A DNA stretch of 64,000 nucleotides from Pseudaquidulcibacter sp041917055 (lineage in GTDB: Bacteria > Pseudomonadota > Alphaproteobacteria > Caulobacterales > Aquidulcibacteraceae), in contig JAYRYJ010000003.1 in NCBI GenBank assembly GCA_041917055.1, positions 153,959 through 217,958 of the forward strand, in the 5' to 3' direction. Below are positions 8,870 through 17,607 of the stretch, one piece after another. Position 1 is the first letter of the stretch. Every line of letters begins with the position of its first letter. The position numbers were made by a program, and so were the translations under genes. The notes beneath the pieces were generated by a model. It did not search any database, had not been told where the DNA came from, and saw nothing but the letters and a program-made list of their open reading frames with translations.

Positions 8870-9639
8870 TAGGCTTTATTATTGCGTCTTTGTTTGTGGC
8901 AACTCCTTCCTTTGGCGCACAATGTTCAGACAAATTAGCAAGATTTGGCTTTGAGACCGGTTATAATCAATTGGGCGCCAATCTAAATAATAATGATTGG
9001 CACACGCAAAGCATTGGATTTTTTTCCAAAAATGAAAACTGCGGAGGAAGCATTTTTGCCCGAATTGACAAAAAAACCAGATATTCAAAAACGGACACAA
9101 GTCTCTCATTAGATTTCAACCAAAAAGCAAATGAAACGGACAGTTTTTCTTTGGTTATGGAAACAGCGGCAGACCCGGAATTTTCGGCAAAATTTTCGGC
9201 AAATTTTGAATATTCACGTCTATTAAAAACCGAATCTGACACTTTTGGCAGTGTAATCTTGGGTGCTTCGATTGGATACGCAAAATATCAATTAACGGAT
9301 CTTGCAAAAATTGGTATTCAGGGCGAAATCTACCCTAAGCACTTTCCTGGTTGGATAAACGGTTCTATTGCGCAAGTTTTTGCATATGATAAAGCGCTTC
9401 CGCTTTCTTTTTCTGCGCGATTAAGCCTACCGGTTTCTGATAAGATTATTGCATCAATAGGCGGCGGGCGATATTTTGAAACCTATGCGCAAGATTATAT
9501 GAAAACCGCCGAATATTCAGCCGGACTTCACATAAAACTTACCGAAAAATTTGATATTCGCCTTAATTATCAAACTCTGGCGAGAGAAGGTTTGCCGACC
9601 TTAAACGGCCTTGGCTTGGCAATTGGTTTAAGCCTATGA
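8857..9639 (+). CDS. Predicted outer-membrane beta-barrel, YaiO-like
   Basis: The 260-residue protein has a signal peptide (residues 1-~21, cut after FGA) and then about 230 residues of alternating polar/hydrophobic strands rich in Ser, Asn, aromatic residues and Gly. Motifs such as ASIGGGRYFE and a final strand GLGLAIGLSL suggest a barrel. The C-terminal layout resembles the YaiO family of outer-membrane proteins, which in E. coli lies next to glycosyltransferase gene yaiP. Its operon position before a glycosyltransferase suggests a role in polysaccharide export or retention. Barrel nature is fairly sure; the family name is tentative. Confidence 0.6.
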   Translation: MERIIGFIIASLFVATPSFGAQCSDKLARFGFETGYNQLGANLNNNDWHTQSIGFFSKNENCGGSIFARIDKKTRYSKTDTSLSLDFNQKANETDSFSLVMETAADPEFSAKFSANFEYSRLLKTESDTFGSVILGASIGYAKYQLTDLAKIGIQGEIYPKHFPGWINGSIAQVFAYDKALPLSFSARLSLPVSDKIIASIGGGRYFETYAQDYMKTAEYSAGLHIKLTEKFDIRLNYQTLAREGLPTLNGLGLAIGLSL

Positions 9640-10685
9640 GTGATTATAGCGCCCAATTCTTAATGGGACTTGGACTATCATTGATTCTGGTTGCCTATTT
9701 CATAGTAATTTATGTTGGCATTAAGCGCAAAATTCTTACACATCGCGAAAAATCTATCAATTTGCAAAAAGCGAAACTTACTGACGAATTGATTGTCAAT
9801 TCAATGATATTCGAAAATGAAGGGCGCTTTGAGCAATTAGGAATCAATAATTCAATGATTCTAGCTAAAGTTTTCGCAAATATGGTGGCATTCTTGGATG
9901 ATGAAAAAAGCTCCAGAGAATTAGTCGCTTATTGCTCAAAGCTAAAATTAGAAAAAACCTTGATAAAACTTTCCAAATCCAAAAATGAAGAAGATAGGAT
10001 TATGGCGTGCCAAGCATTACGCTTTTTTCGAAATCGCGCTGATGCTTTGATAGAAGTCGCAAAGACTGATTTAAGCCAAAGAGTTCGGGTCGAAGCAATA
10101 TTATCTTTGGTTCATTCTTATAAAAGACCTAGTTTTGAAGAATGGTCCCGATGGATATCACTTGCAAGCCCAACCCCAAATGTTGCCATCAAAAGCTTAT
10201 TCAAACGGTCTGAAATAATCGGCATTCACAATTTAAGAAAAATAATATTGCGCTCGAATTGTGATGATATGACCAAGACTTGGGCTTTGGATGAAGTCGC
10301 AAATCGCGATCCCGCACGCGCAAATTCAATCGTCGAGAAACTTATCAATACTGACAATTTGCCAAAGCCTTATATTCGAACAATGATTAATATCATCAGT
10401 TCGCCACGTTTGCTTTCAATAGCATTTGCGCGTTTTTCAAACTCGCCACATTGGGAATTGCGCGAAGCGTGTTGCAAAACCGCCGCATCTATCTATGCCT
10501 TTGAATTATTGGATTCAGTAATGGCATTGATTAATGATTCCGATTTTCGCGTCCACCGTGCCGCAATGCAAGCAACCAAAATATTGGCCGGAATTGGCGA
10601 ATTTCCAGATCCACGTGCTATTCGCTATGGCGCAAAACCGATTTCCGCCAAAACTTCAAAACCTTTTGTGGTGAAGGCTGCATGA
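9636..10685 (+). CDS. Membrane-anchored HEAT-repeat protein
   Basis: The 349-residue protein has one N-terminal transmembrane helix (residues ~9-29) and then paired helices in a HEAT pattern. Examples are EEDRIMACQALRFFRNRADAL, LSQRVRVEAILSLVHS and DFRVHRAAMQATKILA. It is translationally coupled on both sides by ATGA overlaps. HEAT scaffolds are known partners in polysaccharide secretion operons and would here link the barrel to the inner-membrane synthase. No enzymatic motif was seen. Confidence 0.75.
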   Translation: MSDYSAQFLMGLGLSLILVAYFIVIYVGIKRKILTHREKSINLQKAKLTDELIVNSMIFENEGRFEQLGINNSMILAKVFANMVAFLDDEKSSRELVAYCSKLKLEKTLIKLSKSKNEEDRIMACQALRFFRNRADALIEVAKTDLSQRVRVEAILSLVHSYKRPSFEEWSRWISLASPTPNVAIKSLFKRSEIIGIHNLRKIILRSNCDDMTKTWALDEVANRDPARANSIVEKLINTDNLPKPYIRTMINIISSPRLLSIAFARFSNSPHWELREACCKTAASIYAFELLDSVMALINDSDFRVHRAAMQATKILAGIGEFPDPRAIRYGAKPISAKTSKPFVVKAA

Positions 10686-12112
10686 GTATCGATTTTGCCC
10701 TAATTATCGAGGCCATCGCGCTTTTGATAATTTTCTCTGGCATAATGCATGGGGTTTTTGCGACATTGCAATTATTTGTCGCCTATGGCGAATATTATTG
10801 CTTACCGCCTATAAATGAAACCAAGGAGCAATGGCTTCATTATGCCGAATTTGCACCGTCAATTTCAATATTAGTTCCAGCGTTCAATGAAGAAAAAACC
10901 ATTCTTTCGAGTGTTGGGGCATTGCTCGCCAATGAATATCCAGACTTTGAATTGATTGTAATAAATGACGGGTCCATCGATGCGACTTCTCAATTATTGC
11001 GTGAAGAATTTGATTTAACACCAATTGAAAAGCCCGAACTTGGGGTTTCTTTTGCAAATTCTTTGCATCATAGACAAATCAAAGAAATTTATCGTTCGCG
11101 CTCATTTAGCAATTTGACGCTTATTGATAAGGAAAACGGCGGCAAAGCTGATGCATTGAATGCCGGCGTTAATATTGCGAAAGGCGAATATATTTGCGTC
11201 ATTGACGCCGATTCAATTCTCGATAAAGACGCATTATTGCGCGCGTCAAAAGCATTTATTAACTCACCCAAGCAGATTGTTGCGATTGGTGGCGCGATTA
11301 GAGTTGCAAATGGCTGCAAGATTAAGGGTAATGAAATATCTGAAATTGGCCTCCCTAAAACCCTTTTGCCATTATTTCAAACCGTTGAATATCTAAGAAC
11401 TTTCCATATTGCGCGCACTGCTATGAGTACAGCAGGCGCTTTGTCGCTTATTTCCGGTGCATTCGGATTATTTTCGCGTGATATTATTGTGAATGTCGGC
11501 GGCTATTCGCGCAACACTGTCGGCGAAGATTATGAATTGTGCCTTCGCATTCACCGTTATTTAGGCGACAAAGGAATTAATGACAAAACTATGGTTTATT
11601 GCCCCGAGGCAATTTGTTGGACGCAAACCCCCGAAAATCTCTCTAGCCTTCGTAATCAAAGAATAAGATGGCAAAAAGGCGCATTAGAGGCGTTGGGGCA
11701 AAATTCAAGATTAATGCTTAATCCAAAATATGGGCGTACAGGTACAATATCAAGTTTTGAAAGCCTGGTTAGCGACGTGCTTACGCCATTAACTGAGTTT
11801 TTGGGCCATTTAATAACCCCTATTGCCGCTATTTTTGGAATACTTAGCATCAAATATTATCTTGCATATTTTGCAATCTCCGCTGCTTTTGGCGTGCTGC
11901 ATTCTGCGGGTGCAATAGTGCTTGAAGAAATGCGGTTTCGTAGATTCCCCAAGATTTCAGATCTTTTTATTCTTTTCGGAATTTCTTTACTTGAGAACTT
12001 TGGTTATCGGCAATTATGCGGGGTCTGGCGATTAATGGGTTTCATCCAGTATTTACAAGGAAAAAAGGAATGGGGAAAAATAGAGCGGCAAGCATTTCTG
12101 ACTTCCGAATGA
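10682..12112 (+). CDS. Membrane glycosyltransferase, family 2 (processive type)
   Basis: The 476-residue protein has an N-terminal membrane helix (~8-33), a GT-A catalytic domain and C-terminal membrane helices (~360-425). The processive GT2 signature is complete: SILVPAFNEE, VINDGSIDAT, DKENGGKADALNAG, the metal-binding DAD in VIDADS, the base motif GEDYE, and QRIRW (Q/RxxRW). These are shared with cellulose, PNAG and hyaluronan synthases. It probably polymerises a beta-linked surface polysaccharide from a nucleotide sugar. The operon adds an outer-membrane barrel, a scaffold and signalling proteins. No PilZ domain is seen, so c-di-GMP control is not indicated in the protein itself. Confidence 0.87.
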   Translation: MSIDFALIIEAIALLIIFSGIMHGVFATLQLFVAYGEYYCLPPINETKEQWLHYAEFAPSISILVPAFNEEKTILSSVGALLANEYPDFELIVINDGSIDATSQLLREEFDLTPIEKPELGVSFANSLHHRQIKEIYRSRSFSNLTLIDKENGGKADALNAGVNIAKGEYICVIDADSILDKDALLRASKAFINSPKQIVAIGGAIRVANGCKIKGNEISEIGLPKTLLPLFQTVEYLRTFHIARTAMSTAGALSLISGAFGLFSRDIIVNVGGYSRNTVGEDYELCLRIHRYLGDKGINDKTMVYCPEAICWTQTPENLSSLRNQRIRWQKGALEALGQNSRLMLNPKYGRTGTISSFESLVSDVLTPLTEFLGHLITPIAAIFGILSIKYYLAYFAISAAFGVLHSAGAIVLEEMRFRRFPKISDLFILFGISLLENFGYRQLCGVWRLMGFIQYLQGKKEWGKIERQAFLTSE

Positions 12113-12441
12113 AATCGGATGAATTCGAAGCCGAAATAACAAAACTTAGAATCAAATATAAAGCGAAACTTGCAATATCGCGTTGTGAGATTTTGAATTT
12201 TATTGATCAAATAGAAGAATTTCCACACGATTCCATAAATTTCGATCAAATGAAAATATTGATACACACTTTGGCCGGCAATGGCGCGACCCTAGGGTTT
12301 GCAACCATATCAAATGCCGCCTCGAAACTCGATTCCTATCTCCAAGAATTCGCTATCAGAGAATATGATTTGCCGACATTAAAACAAATGTCGCGCGACC
12401 TAACGAAAGCAATCGAAAAATCAATTCGCACCGACTTTTAA
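12109..12441 (+). CDS. Histidine phosphotransfer (Hpt) protein
   Basis: The 110-residue helical protein contains the Hpt signature around the phospho-accepting His in IHTLAGNGATLGF, followed by ISNAASKLDSYL. The start at 12109 overlaps the glycosyltransferase stop (ATGA), like the other junctions in this operon. An in-frame ATG at 12070 with AAGGA upstream is possible. Its last 21 bases overlap the convergent TacA-type activator gene. In Caulobacter the ShkA-ShpA-TacA relay uses an Hpt protein (ShpA) to phosphorylate a TacA-type activator, so this may be a ShpA-like protein. That link is inference. Confidence 0.8.
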   Translation: MKSDEFEAEITKLRIKYKAKLAISRCEILNFIDQIEEFPHDSINFDQMKILIHTLAGNGATLGFATISNAASKLDSYLQEFAIREYDLPTLKQMSRDLTKAIEKSIRTDF

Positions 12442-13902
12442 CAGGTGTTCTTCCAAATCATATTCTTTTAATTTGCGATATAGGGTCGAGCGACCAATCC
12501 CTAAACGACGCGCAATTTCGGTCATGTGGCCTGAATATAAATCAATTGCATATTCGATCAAATCGCGTTCGATTTGTTCAAGTTTGCGCAAATGGCCACC
12601 TGGATCAAAAATCGGAATTTGTTGCGCTGTTTCACCATTTGCCGCCACCATCGGCATTGGCATTGGAAGGGGCGCATTGGCGATTTCTTTGAATTCCATT
12701 TCAAACGAATTTGCAGGTTTCAAATCCGGCATTGCCGAAACCAATTGCGGGAAATCTTCATTGGTAAGGAAATCACCATCTGACAAAACCATTGCACGAT
12801 ATAGCGTATTTTCCAATTGGCGCACATTGCCGGGCCAATCGAAGGCCTGCAACAGTGCTTGGGCATTTGGTGCAACGCCCAAAACTTTTTTACCCATGTC
12901 GGCATTAAAGCGCGAAATGAAATGTTTTGACAAGGCCGGAATATCTTCTTTGCGTTCCCGCAAAGTCGGGGCATCAATCGGGAAAACATTCAAGCGATAG
13001 AATAGGTCTTCGCGGAAACGCCCTTCTTGCACCAAACGCGCCAAATCCTTATTAGTGGCGGCAACAATTCTTACATCAACCTTAATCGGGCGTTTTGAAC
13101 CGATTGGATCAACTTCGGATTCTTGAAGTGCGCGCAATAATTTGACTTGCATTTCCAACGGCAATTCGCCGACTTCATCAAGGAATAAAGTGCCGCCGTC
13201 CGCCTCTTGGAATTTACCCATATGGCGTTCATTCGCGCCGGTAAATGAACCTTTTTCGTGACCGAATAGAATGGATTCGACCAGGTTTTCAGGAATCGCA
13301 CCGCAATTGACAGTAATAATCGGGCGGTGGGCGCGCTCGGATTCGCCATGAATTGAACGAGCAATAACCTCTTTACCAACACCGGATTCACCCAAAATCA
13401 AAACCGGAATATTGGTTGAGGCCGCTTTTTGACCAAGACGAATGACTTGTTTCATGCTAACAGCGCCCGCAATCATATCAGCAAAAGTCATTGAGCCTGA
13501 TGCACGTTTTTTAAGGCGGCGCACTTCATTAGTGAGTTCACCCATTTTAAGGGCGTTTCGGATTGAAACTAAAACCCGTTCGGGTGATGCGGGTTTAACA
13601 AAAAAGTCGTTCGCCCCGCCCTGCATGGCTTTAACCACAGTATCGATGCCACCTGAAGCAGTCAGAACGACGACGGGCAAATCTTCGCGTTTTTGGCGGA
13701 TTTGGGCTAAAGCCTCCATGCCACTTACACCCGGCATAATTAGGTCTAGCAAGACAACATCGACTGCGGCATCATTGGCTTGAGCAATTGCTTGTTCGCC
13801 GTCTTCTGCCATTCTTGTGGCAAAGCCTTGTCTTTCGACCGCTGCTTGAAGCAAGCGACGTTGCGCCGGATCGTCATCGACGATTAAAATAGTCTTTGTC
13901 AT
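12421..13902 (-). CDS. NtrC-family sigma-54 activator, TacA-like response regulator
   Basis: The 493-residue protein has three domains: a receiver (1-~120, phospho-acceptor D53 in LLDLIMPG), an AAA+ sigma-54 interaction domain (~140-370, Walker A GESGVGKE, Walker B TLFLDEVGELP, arginine fingers in FREDLFYRLNVFP and LRERKEDIP), and a Fis-type HTH (~445-485, with MTEIARRLGIGRSTLYRKL). The sigma-54 contact loop reads GSFTGA instead of the canonical GAFTGA. Overall it matches my recollection of Caulobacter TacA, which drives stalk and surface genes. It is convergent with the Hpt gene, and two RpoN-type promoters lie within 13 kb. Confidence 0.88.
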   Translation of the reverse strand: MTKTILIVDDDPAQRRLLQAAVERQGFATRMAEDGEQAIAQANDAAVDVVLLDLIMPGVSGMEALAQIRQKREDLPVVVLTASGGIDTVVKAMQGGANDFFVKPASPERVLVSIRNALKMGELTNEVRRLKKRASGSMTFADMIAGAVSMKQVIRLGQKAASTNIPVLILGESGVGKEVIARSIHGESERAHRPIITVNCGAIPENLVESILFGHEKGSFTGANERHMGKFQEADGGTLFLDEVGELPLEMQVKLLRALQESEVDPIGSKRPIKVDVRIVAATNKDLARLVQEGRFREDLFYRLNVFPIDAPTLRERKEDIPALSKHFISRFNADMGKKVLGVAPNAQALLQAFDWPGNVRQLENTLYRAMVLSDGDFLTNEDFPQLVSAMPDLKPANSFEMEFKEIANAPLPMPMPMVAANGETAQQIPIFDPGGHLRKLEQIERDLIEYAIDLYSGHMTEIARRLGIGRSTLYRKLKEYDLEEHLLKVGAN

Positions 13903-14024
13903 TCACACCACCATTTGCCGAGTTTCAGCAATTTTGTTTTGCGCCATTTTTGGACACTTATTAATTATTGGGTGTTTTACGGCAAAAAGTTAAAGATACG
14001 GTTTATTTTGGGACAGATTCAACA

Positions 14025-14408
14025 TTACTCCCTGTCCCAAATTGAATTTGGCGGCCTTTTTCTCACAATGATACGTAATTTTTCGGCCTCTGATGGTGAT
14101 TTTTCGACCAAAAGTCTCATTATCTGACTATCATCGTGAAAGACATGGCCCTTAATCCCATCAAGAACCGCTTTTGCAACATTATCGACGTCAATTTTTG
14201 GATATTCTGGATTAAGATAAATCGAAATATCAATTTCAAAATCACCCCATTTCGGTCTAAGCGGCATATAGGTGCGAAAGAATTTATGCAATTCTTGTTT
14301 ATAGACCCTTGCTTGTGAGGTCACTTCATTGATTTCAAATTCCCATTCATTTTCGCCCGCAAAACCGCGAACCACTGCGCCGCCTATATATTTGTTATTC
14401 TCAGTCAC
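14025..14408 (-). CDS. RusA-like Holliday junction endonuclease family protein
   Basis: The conserved RusA segment is present: PKIDVDNVAKAVLDGIKG followed by VFHDDSQIMRLLVEK, including the paired Asp residues that bind Mg in RusA. The reading frame continues upstream to 14504, but that part overlaps the gene above. A GTG at 14408, eight bases inside the upstream stop and preceded by AGGCAAG, gives about 127 residues, near the RusA norm. RusA homologues are often prophage derived, but no phage genes are seen nearby. It could act in recombination or repair. Confidence 0.75.
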   Translation of the reverse strand: MTENNKYIGGAVVRGFAGENEWEFEINEVTSQARVYKQELHKFFRTYMPLRPKWGDFEIDISIYLNPEYPKIDVDNVAKAVLDGIKGHVFHDDSQIMRLLVEKSPSEAEKLRIIVRKRPPNSIWDRE

Positions 14409-15423
14409 GCGTGCAGCTTGCCTGATAATCGCCAAACGCGAGGGCGATGCGGTTTGCATCAGAATCGGTCCATGAATAAATGTCCGAATAATCGTCTTTG
14501 CCAAGCAATAAATAAAGCGTCAAAGACGGGCGATTATTGCCCAAGGGCCAAACAACGTCGCGCAATCTTAGACGAATATTTTTTGTCCCCAATTTGACAT
14601 TTGCATGGCCACCTTGATCATGGATTTTGAAGTCGGATTTGGTTTTATATTCCTTGCCGTCAAAACCCGATGCCCAACAAGTGAAAATATTTGCCTTTTT
14701 GTATTGGTTTGGGCCGTGATCATAATTGCCGAAAACTTTTTCGCCTTTTTCGTTTTTCGCAATATCAGAAATATGCCAATTCTTAGCTGCTATCGAATGC
14801 GTTTCACCCAAATTCAAAATTTCGCCTTTTTTGGTTTGGATTTTACAAGTTTGCGCATTTATGGCGCCGGTAAAGCCAGCTGCATTAGGTTCGAAAACAA
14901 TATTGCAGCCTTCCAAGGCCGTGAATTCCGAAACTTTTGGCGTTGTATAATTTGCGCCTGCTTTTGGTTCGAATTGGGTAATATTGATTTTACCGCTTTG
15001 ATAATCAGGACTTAGACCCCAAATGCGCGATCGCAAAACATTGCCGTGTTCTGAACCTTCAAAATATTCAATTAATAATGCAAAATCGCCAAATTCTTTG
15101 CTTTCAATAGAACTTAGGACAATGTGAAAACGATTATGGGATTTTTCTTTTGGCGTATCTAATTCAGGTTCAAAAAATACCTGCAACTCATTGTCCCATT
15201 CACCTTTTAAGGTTTCGAACAATTGTTTTGTTTGATTTTGCAGAACTTGTGCACTCAAAGTCACTGGCGCGGGGGAATGTGGCTTTGCATTTGGCGCAAC
15301 ATCTGTTTTTGGGAAAATGACAGGTGTTCCGACCGTTTGCTTTAATTCAGTTTGCGGAAACGGCGGAATATGCGGATTTTCGCCGCCATTCATTCCCAAA
15401 AATAAAGACAAAGCCAAAAGCAT
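14401..15423 (-). CDS. CpcT/CpeT-domain (DUF1001-like) secreted protein
   Basis: The 340-residue protein has a short hydrophobic N-terminus consistent with export and then, at ~65-240, the CpcT/CpeT pattern. The landmarks are LKGEWDNELQVFFE, RSRIWGLSPD, LEGCNIVFEPNAAGFTGAIN, TCKI, and HISDIAKNEKGEKVFGN. In cyanobacteria this fold is a lyase that attaches bilins to phycobiliproteins. Outside cyanobacteria its function is unknown, and nothing here suggests pigment proteins. The start ATG has AGGTG five bases upstream. It overlaps the RusA-like gene by eight bases, so the two are probably cotranscribed. Confidence 0.7.
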   Translation of the reverse strand: MLLALSLFLGMNGGENPHIPPFPQTELKQTVGTPVIFPKTDVAPNAKPHSPAPVTLSAQVLQNQTKQLFETLKGEWDNELQVFFEPELDTPKEKSHNRFHIVLSSIESKEFGDFALLIEYFEGSEHGNVLRSRIWGLSPDYQSGKINITQFEPKAGANYTTPKVSEFTALEGCNIVFEPNAAGFTGAINAQTCKIQTKKGEILNLGETHSIAAKNWHISDIAKNEKGEKVFGNYDHGPNQYKKANIFTCWASGFDGKEYKTKSDFKIHDQGGHANVKLGTKNIRLRLRDVVWPLGNNRPSLTLYLLLGKDDYSDIYSWTDSDANRIALAFGDYQASCTRD

Positions 15424-15480
15424 ATTTCACCTATTGGCTAAGATTCGCACGATTTGTTAAACAAATCTTATGCGGCGCAA

Positions 15481-16647
15481 TCAAATTTCTGCCATTAATG
15501 TCAAAGTCATTGTCTGATTGTGCAAACTACAAAGACGCGTCTTTTTATGAGGTGCGATTTCACCATACGAATGGAAGCCTATTAATTGTGAATCCGGCAA
15601 TAATTCTTTGACTTTGGAAATTTCGCGCGAGGTTTCATCGCCCATCAAAAGTCGCCGCCCAACGCAAGAAACGCCCAATGCGATAACTGGTTCGTGACCA
15701 TCACTAATTTCTTTGAAGGCCTCAATCGCTTTTTGCGCACTTTGTGCTGCGCCATTTACCAACATATTATTGGTGGCACGCATTAGACGCGCATTCCAAC
15801 CTTGAGGAACGTCCCCGGCAAAAGTCAATGAGCCTTCTTTTTCGTCACAGGCAAGCAGGGTGCGAACAATATCATGCTCAGGATAAGATGGATGCCAAAT
15901 CCTTAAAGGAAACAAAAGGCCGGACGCAGGAAGGTTTTTACTTTCTTCACCCATTTGTGCAGCATAAGTCGCGAATGCCGATTTACCGCTTAATTCAGTC
16001 ATAATATTGGCATTGGATTTGGTAATCGTCCAAGTATCGCCAAAATCTTCCCAGCCACCATCAGAACCATAAGCAATTCTTAGATTATTGCCATAAAAAC
16101 CAATTGCAATCACGCGGTTTTCGACCGCCTTGCCTTTTTCAATTATCAAAGTCTTGGTAAATCTTGCGCCATCGCCTGCTAAACCGCCACTGACCGGAAT
16201 TCGACCACCAAGGACGGACAAAATACCGCCCACGATGTCGGAGCCATTGACATTCAATCCATCAGAAATGACATAAACGCCCGCTAAGTCAGGTTCTTTC
16301 AATCTAAGGCCTAAGCGCGCACCGACATTAAAACTGTCATTTGGCGAAGTGATAGTCTCGGTGGCCATTTCCAATTTCGTGCTTTCAAAGCCGATCGCAA
16401 TTCCGACACAACCTTTGTCGAGCATAGAATTATTTGAAAACGAGGTTCCGGCAGAACAACCGGTCACGATTGCATTTGGAAATTTCTCCTGCAATTTTTG
16501 CGGAATTTCACAATTTGAAATTTCGTCTGTCGGACCAAAAAGCAATATAAGATTTGGCGGGCACGCCCTGTCGCCGAAATCATTACTCAATAATTCTTCT
16601 GCATTTGAAAAAGTTTGTGACCACATATCATTATCCTTGGGTAACAT
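15481..16647 (-). CDS. FIST-domain sensory protein (FIST_N plus FIST_C)
   Basis: The 388-residue soluble protein carries a FIST_N region (residues ~25-220: LILLFGPTD, VTGCSAGTSF, VGARLGLRL, GGRIPVSGGLAGDGA) and a FIST_C region (~240-385, ending with ALGVSCVGRRLLMGDETSREI and IGFHSYGEIAPHK). FIST domains are thought to sense small ligands such as amino acids and are often coupled to histidine kinases or cyclases. Here the protein is stand-alone. The start may be the ATG at 16626, which has AAGGA seven bases upstream, instead of 16647. Confidence 0.85.
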   Translation of the reverse strand: MLPKDNDMWSQTFSNAEELLSNDFGDRACPPNLILLFGPTDEISNCEIPQKLQEKFPNAIVTGCSAGTSFSNNSMLDKGCVGIAIGFESTKLEMATETITSPNDSFNVGARLGLRLKEPDLAGVYVISDGLNVNGSDIVGGILSVLGGRIPVSGGLAGDGARFTKTLIIEKGKAVENRVIAIGFYGNNLRIAYGSDGGWEDFGDTWTITKSNANIMTELSGKSAFATYAAQMGEESKNLPASGLLFPLRIWHPSYPEHDIVRTLLACDEKEGSLTFAGDVPQGWNARLMRATNNMLVNGAAQSAQKAIEAFKEISDGHEPVIALGVSCVGRRLLMGDETSREISKVKELLPDSQLIGFHSYGEIAPHKKTRLCSLHNQTMTLTLMAEI

Positions 16648-16809
16648 TCTGCCCTAAGATTGTTAATTTTTTTTTGAAGCCACTGCGATTGAATTGCATT
16701 ATTATAGCAGAATTTTGCATAAACCATTGCAAAAATACTTGACAGTGCGGTGCAACTAATGCGCCTATTGCAAAAACAAAGCATTTTATACCGGGCGAAA
16801 GAGGAGATT

Positions 16810-17586
16810 ATGGAATTGGCAATCAATAAAAATGTCAATGCGGCAATCGATGTAAAGCAAGTTGCGCGCGACTCCCATTGGGGCTGGATGTCTCGCGGTT
16901 GGGAAACCTTCACGAAGAGCCGTGCACCAAGTTTGAAAATCGGTGCAGGCGTTGTTGTATTTTCCGGTCTTCTGGTTTTCATTCTCTATAAAGCAAACCT
17001 TGGGGTATTTATTCCGGCGGCCTATGGCGCATTTGCTTTAGTTGGGCCTGTGATTGCGACCTTGATTTATGCCATAAGTCGCAAACAAGAAGATGACGGT
17101 AAAGTGCGCAAATTGCGCACTGTCAATCTTAGCCCCACTTCCCCTTCCCAAGTTGGCTTCATCGGCTTTACGCTTTTAGTGATTGTGATGATTTGGGTAC
17201 TTATGGCGCTTTTGATTTACGCTTTGTCGGTCGGCATTGGCGCACCAATGAATGAAAGTGATTTTATCAGATATGTCCTTTCAACACCACGCGGGCTTAT
17301 GATGGCGGTTTTGGGAACAGGTGTAGGCGGCACTTTGGCATTGATTGGTTATGCGATTTCGGCAATTTCAATTCCTTTGGCTTATGAGCGCGATATAGAC
17401 GCATTAAGCGCAATGGCGATTTCGGCCCAAGCGGTGATTAAAAACCCAACTACAATGCTTTCTTGGGCATTTGTGATTGGCGTCGTGGTGGCACTTTCCG
17501 CGCCATTCGCATTTTTGCCAATGATTGTCGCCTTCCCATGGTTAGGTCACACCACATGGCAAGCATATCGCGATTTGATTGATTGA
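16810..17586 (+). CDS. DUF2189 integral membrane protein, copy 1
   Basis: The 258-residue protein has six predicted membrane segments and the family landmarks HWGWMSRGWETF near the N-terminus, AAYGAFALVGPVIATLIYAISR, and the C-terminal FLPMIVAFPWLGHTTWQAYRDL. The start is the ATG at 16810, preceded by GAGGAG. An upstream in-frame ATG at 16750 is less likely. DUF2189 genes are often found near terminal oxidase genes, and here the pair converges on the cco cluster. Function unknown. Confidence 0.85.
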   Translation: MELAINKNVNAAIDVKQVARDSHWGWMSRGWETFTKSRAPSLKIGAGVVVFSGLLVFILYKANLGVFIPAAYGAFALVGPVIATLIYAISRKQEDDGKVRKLRTVNLSPTSPSQVGFIGFTLLVIVMIWVLMALLIYALSVGIGAPMNESDFIRYVLSTPRGLMMAVLGTGVGGTLALIGYAISAISIPLAYERDIDALSAMAISAQAVIKNPTTMLSWAFVIGVVVALSAPFAFLPMIVAFPWLGHTTWQAYRDLID

Positions 17587-17607
17587 TTTTCCATTGACGG
17601 GGGCAAA

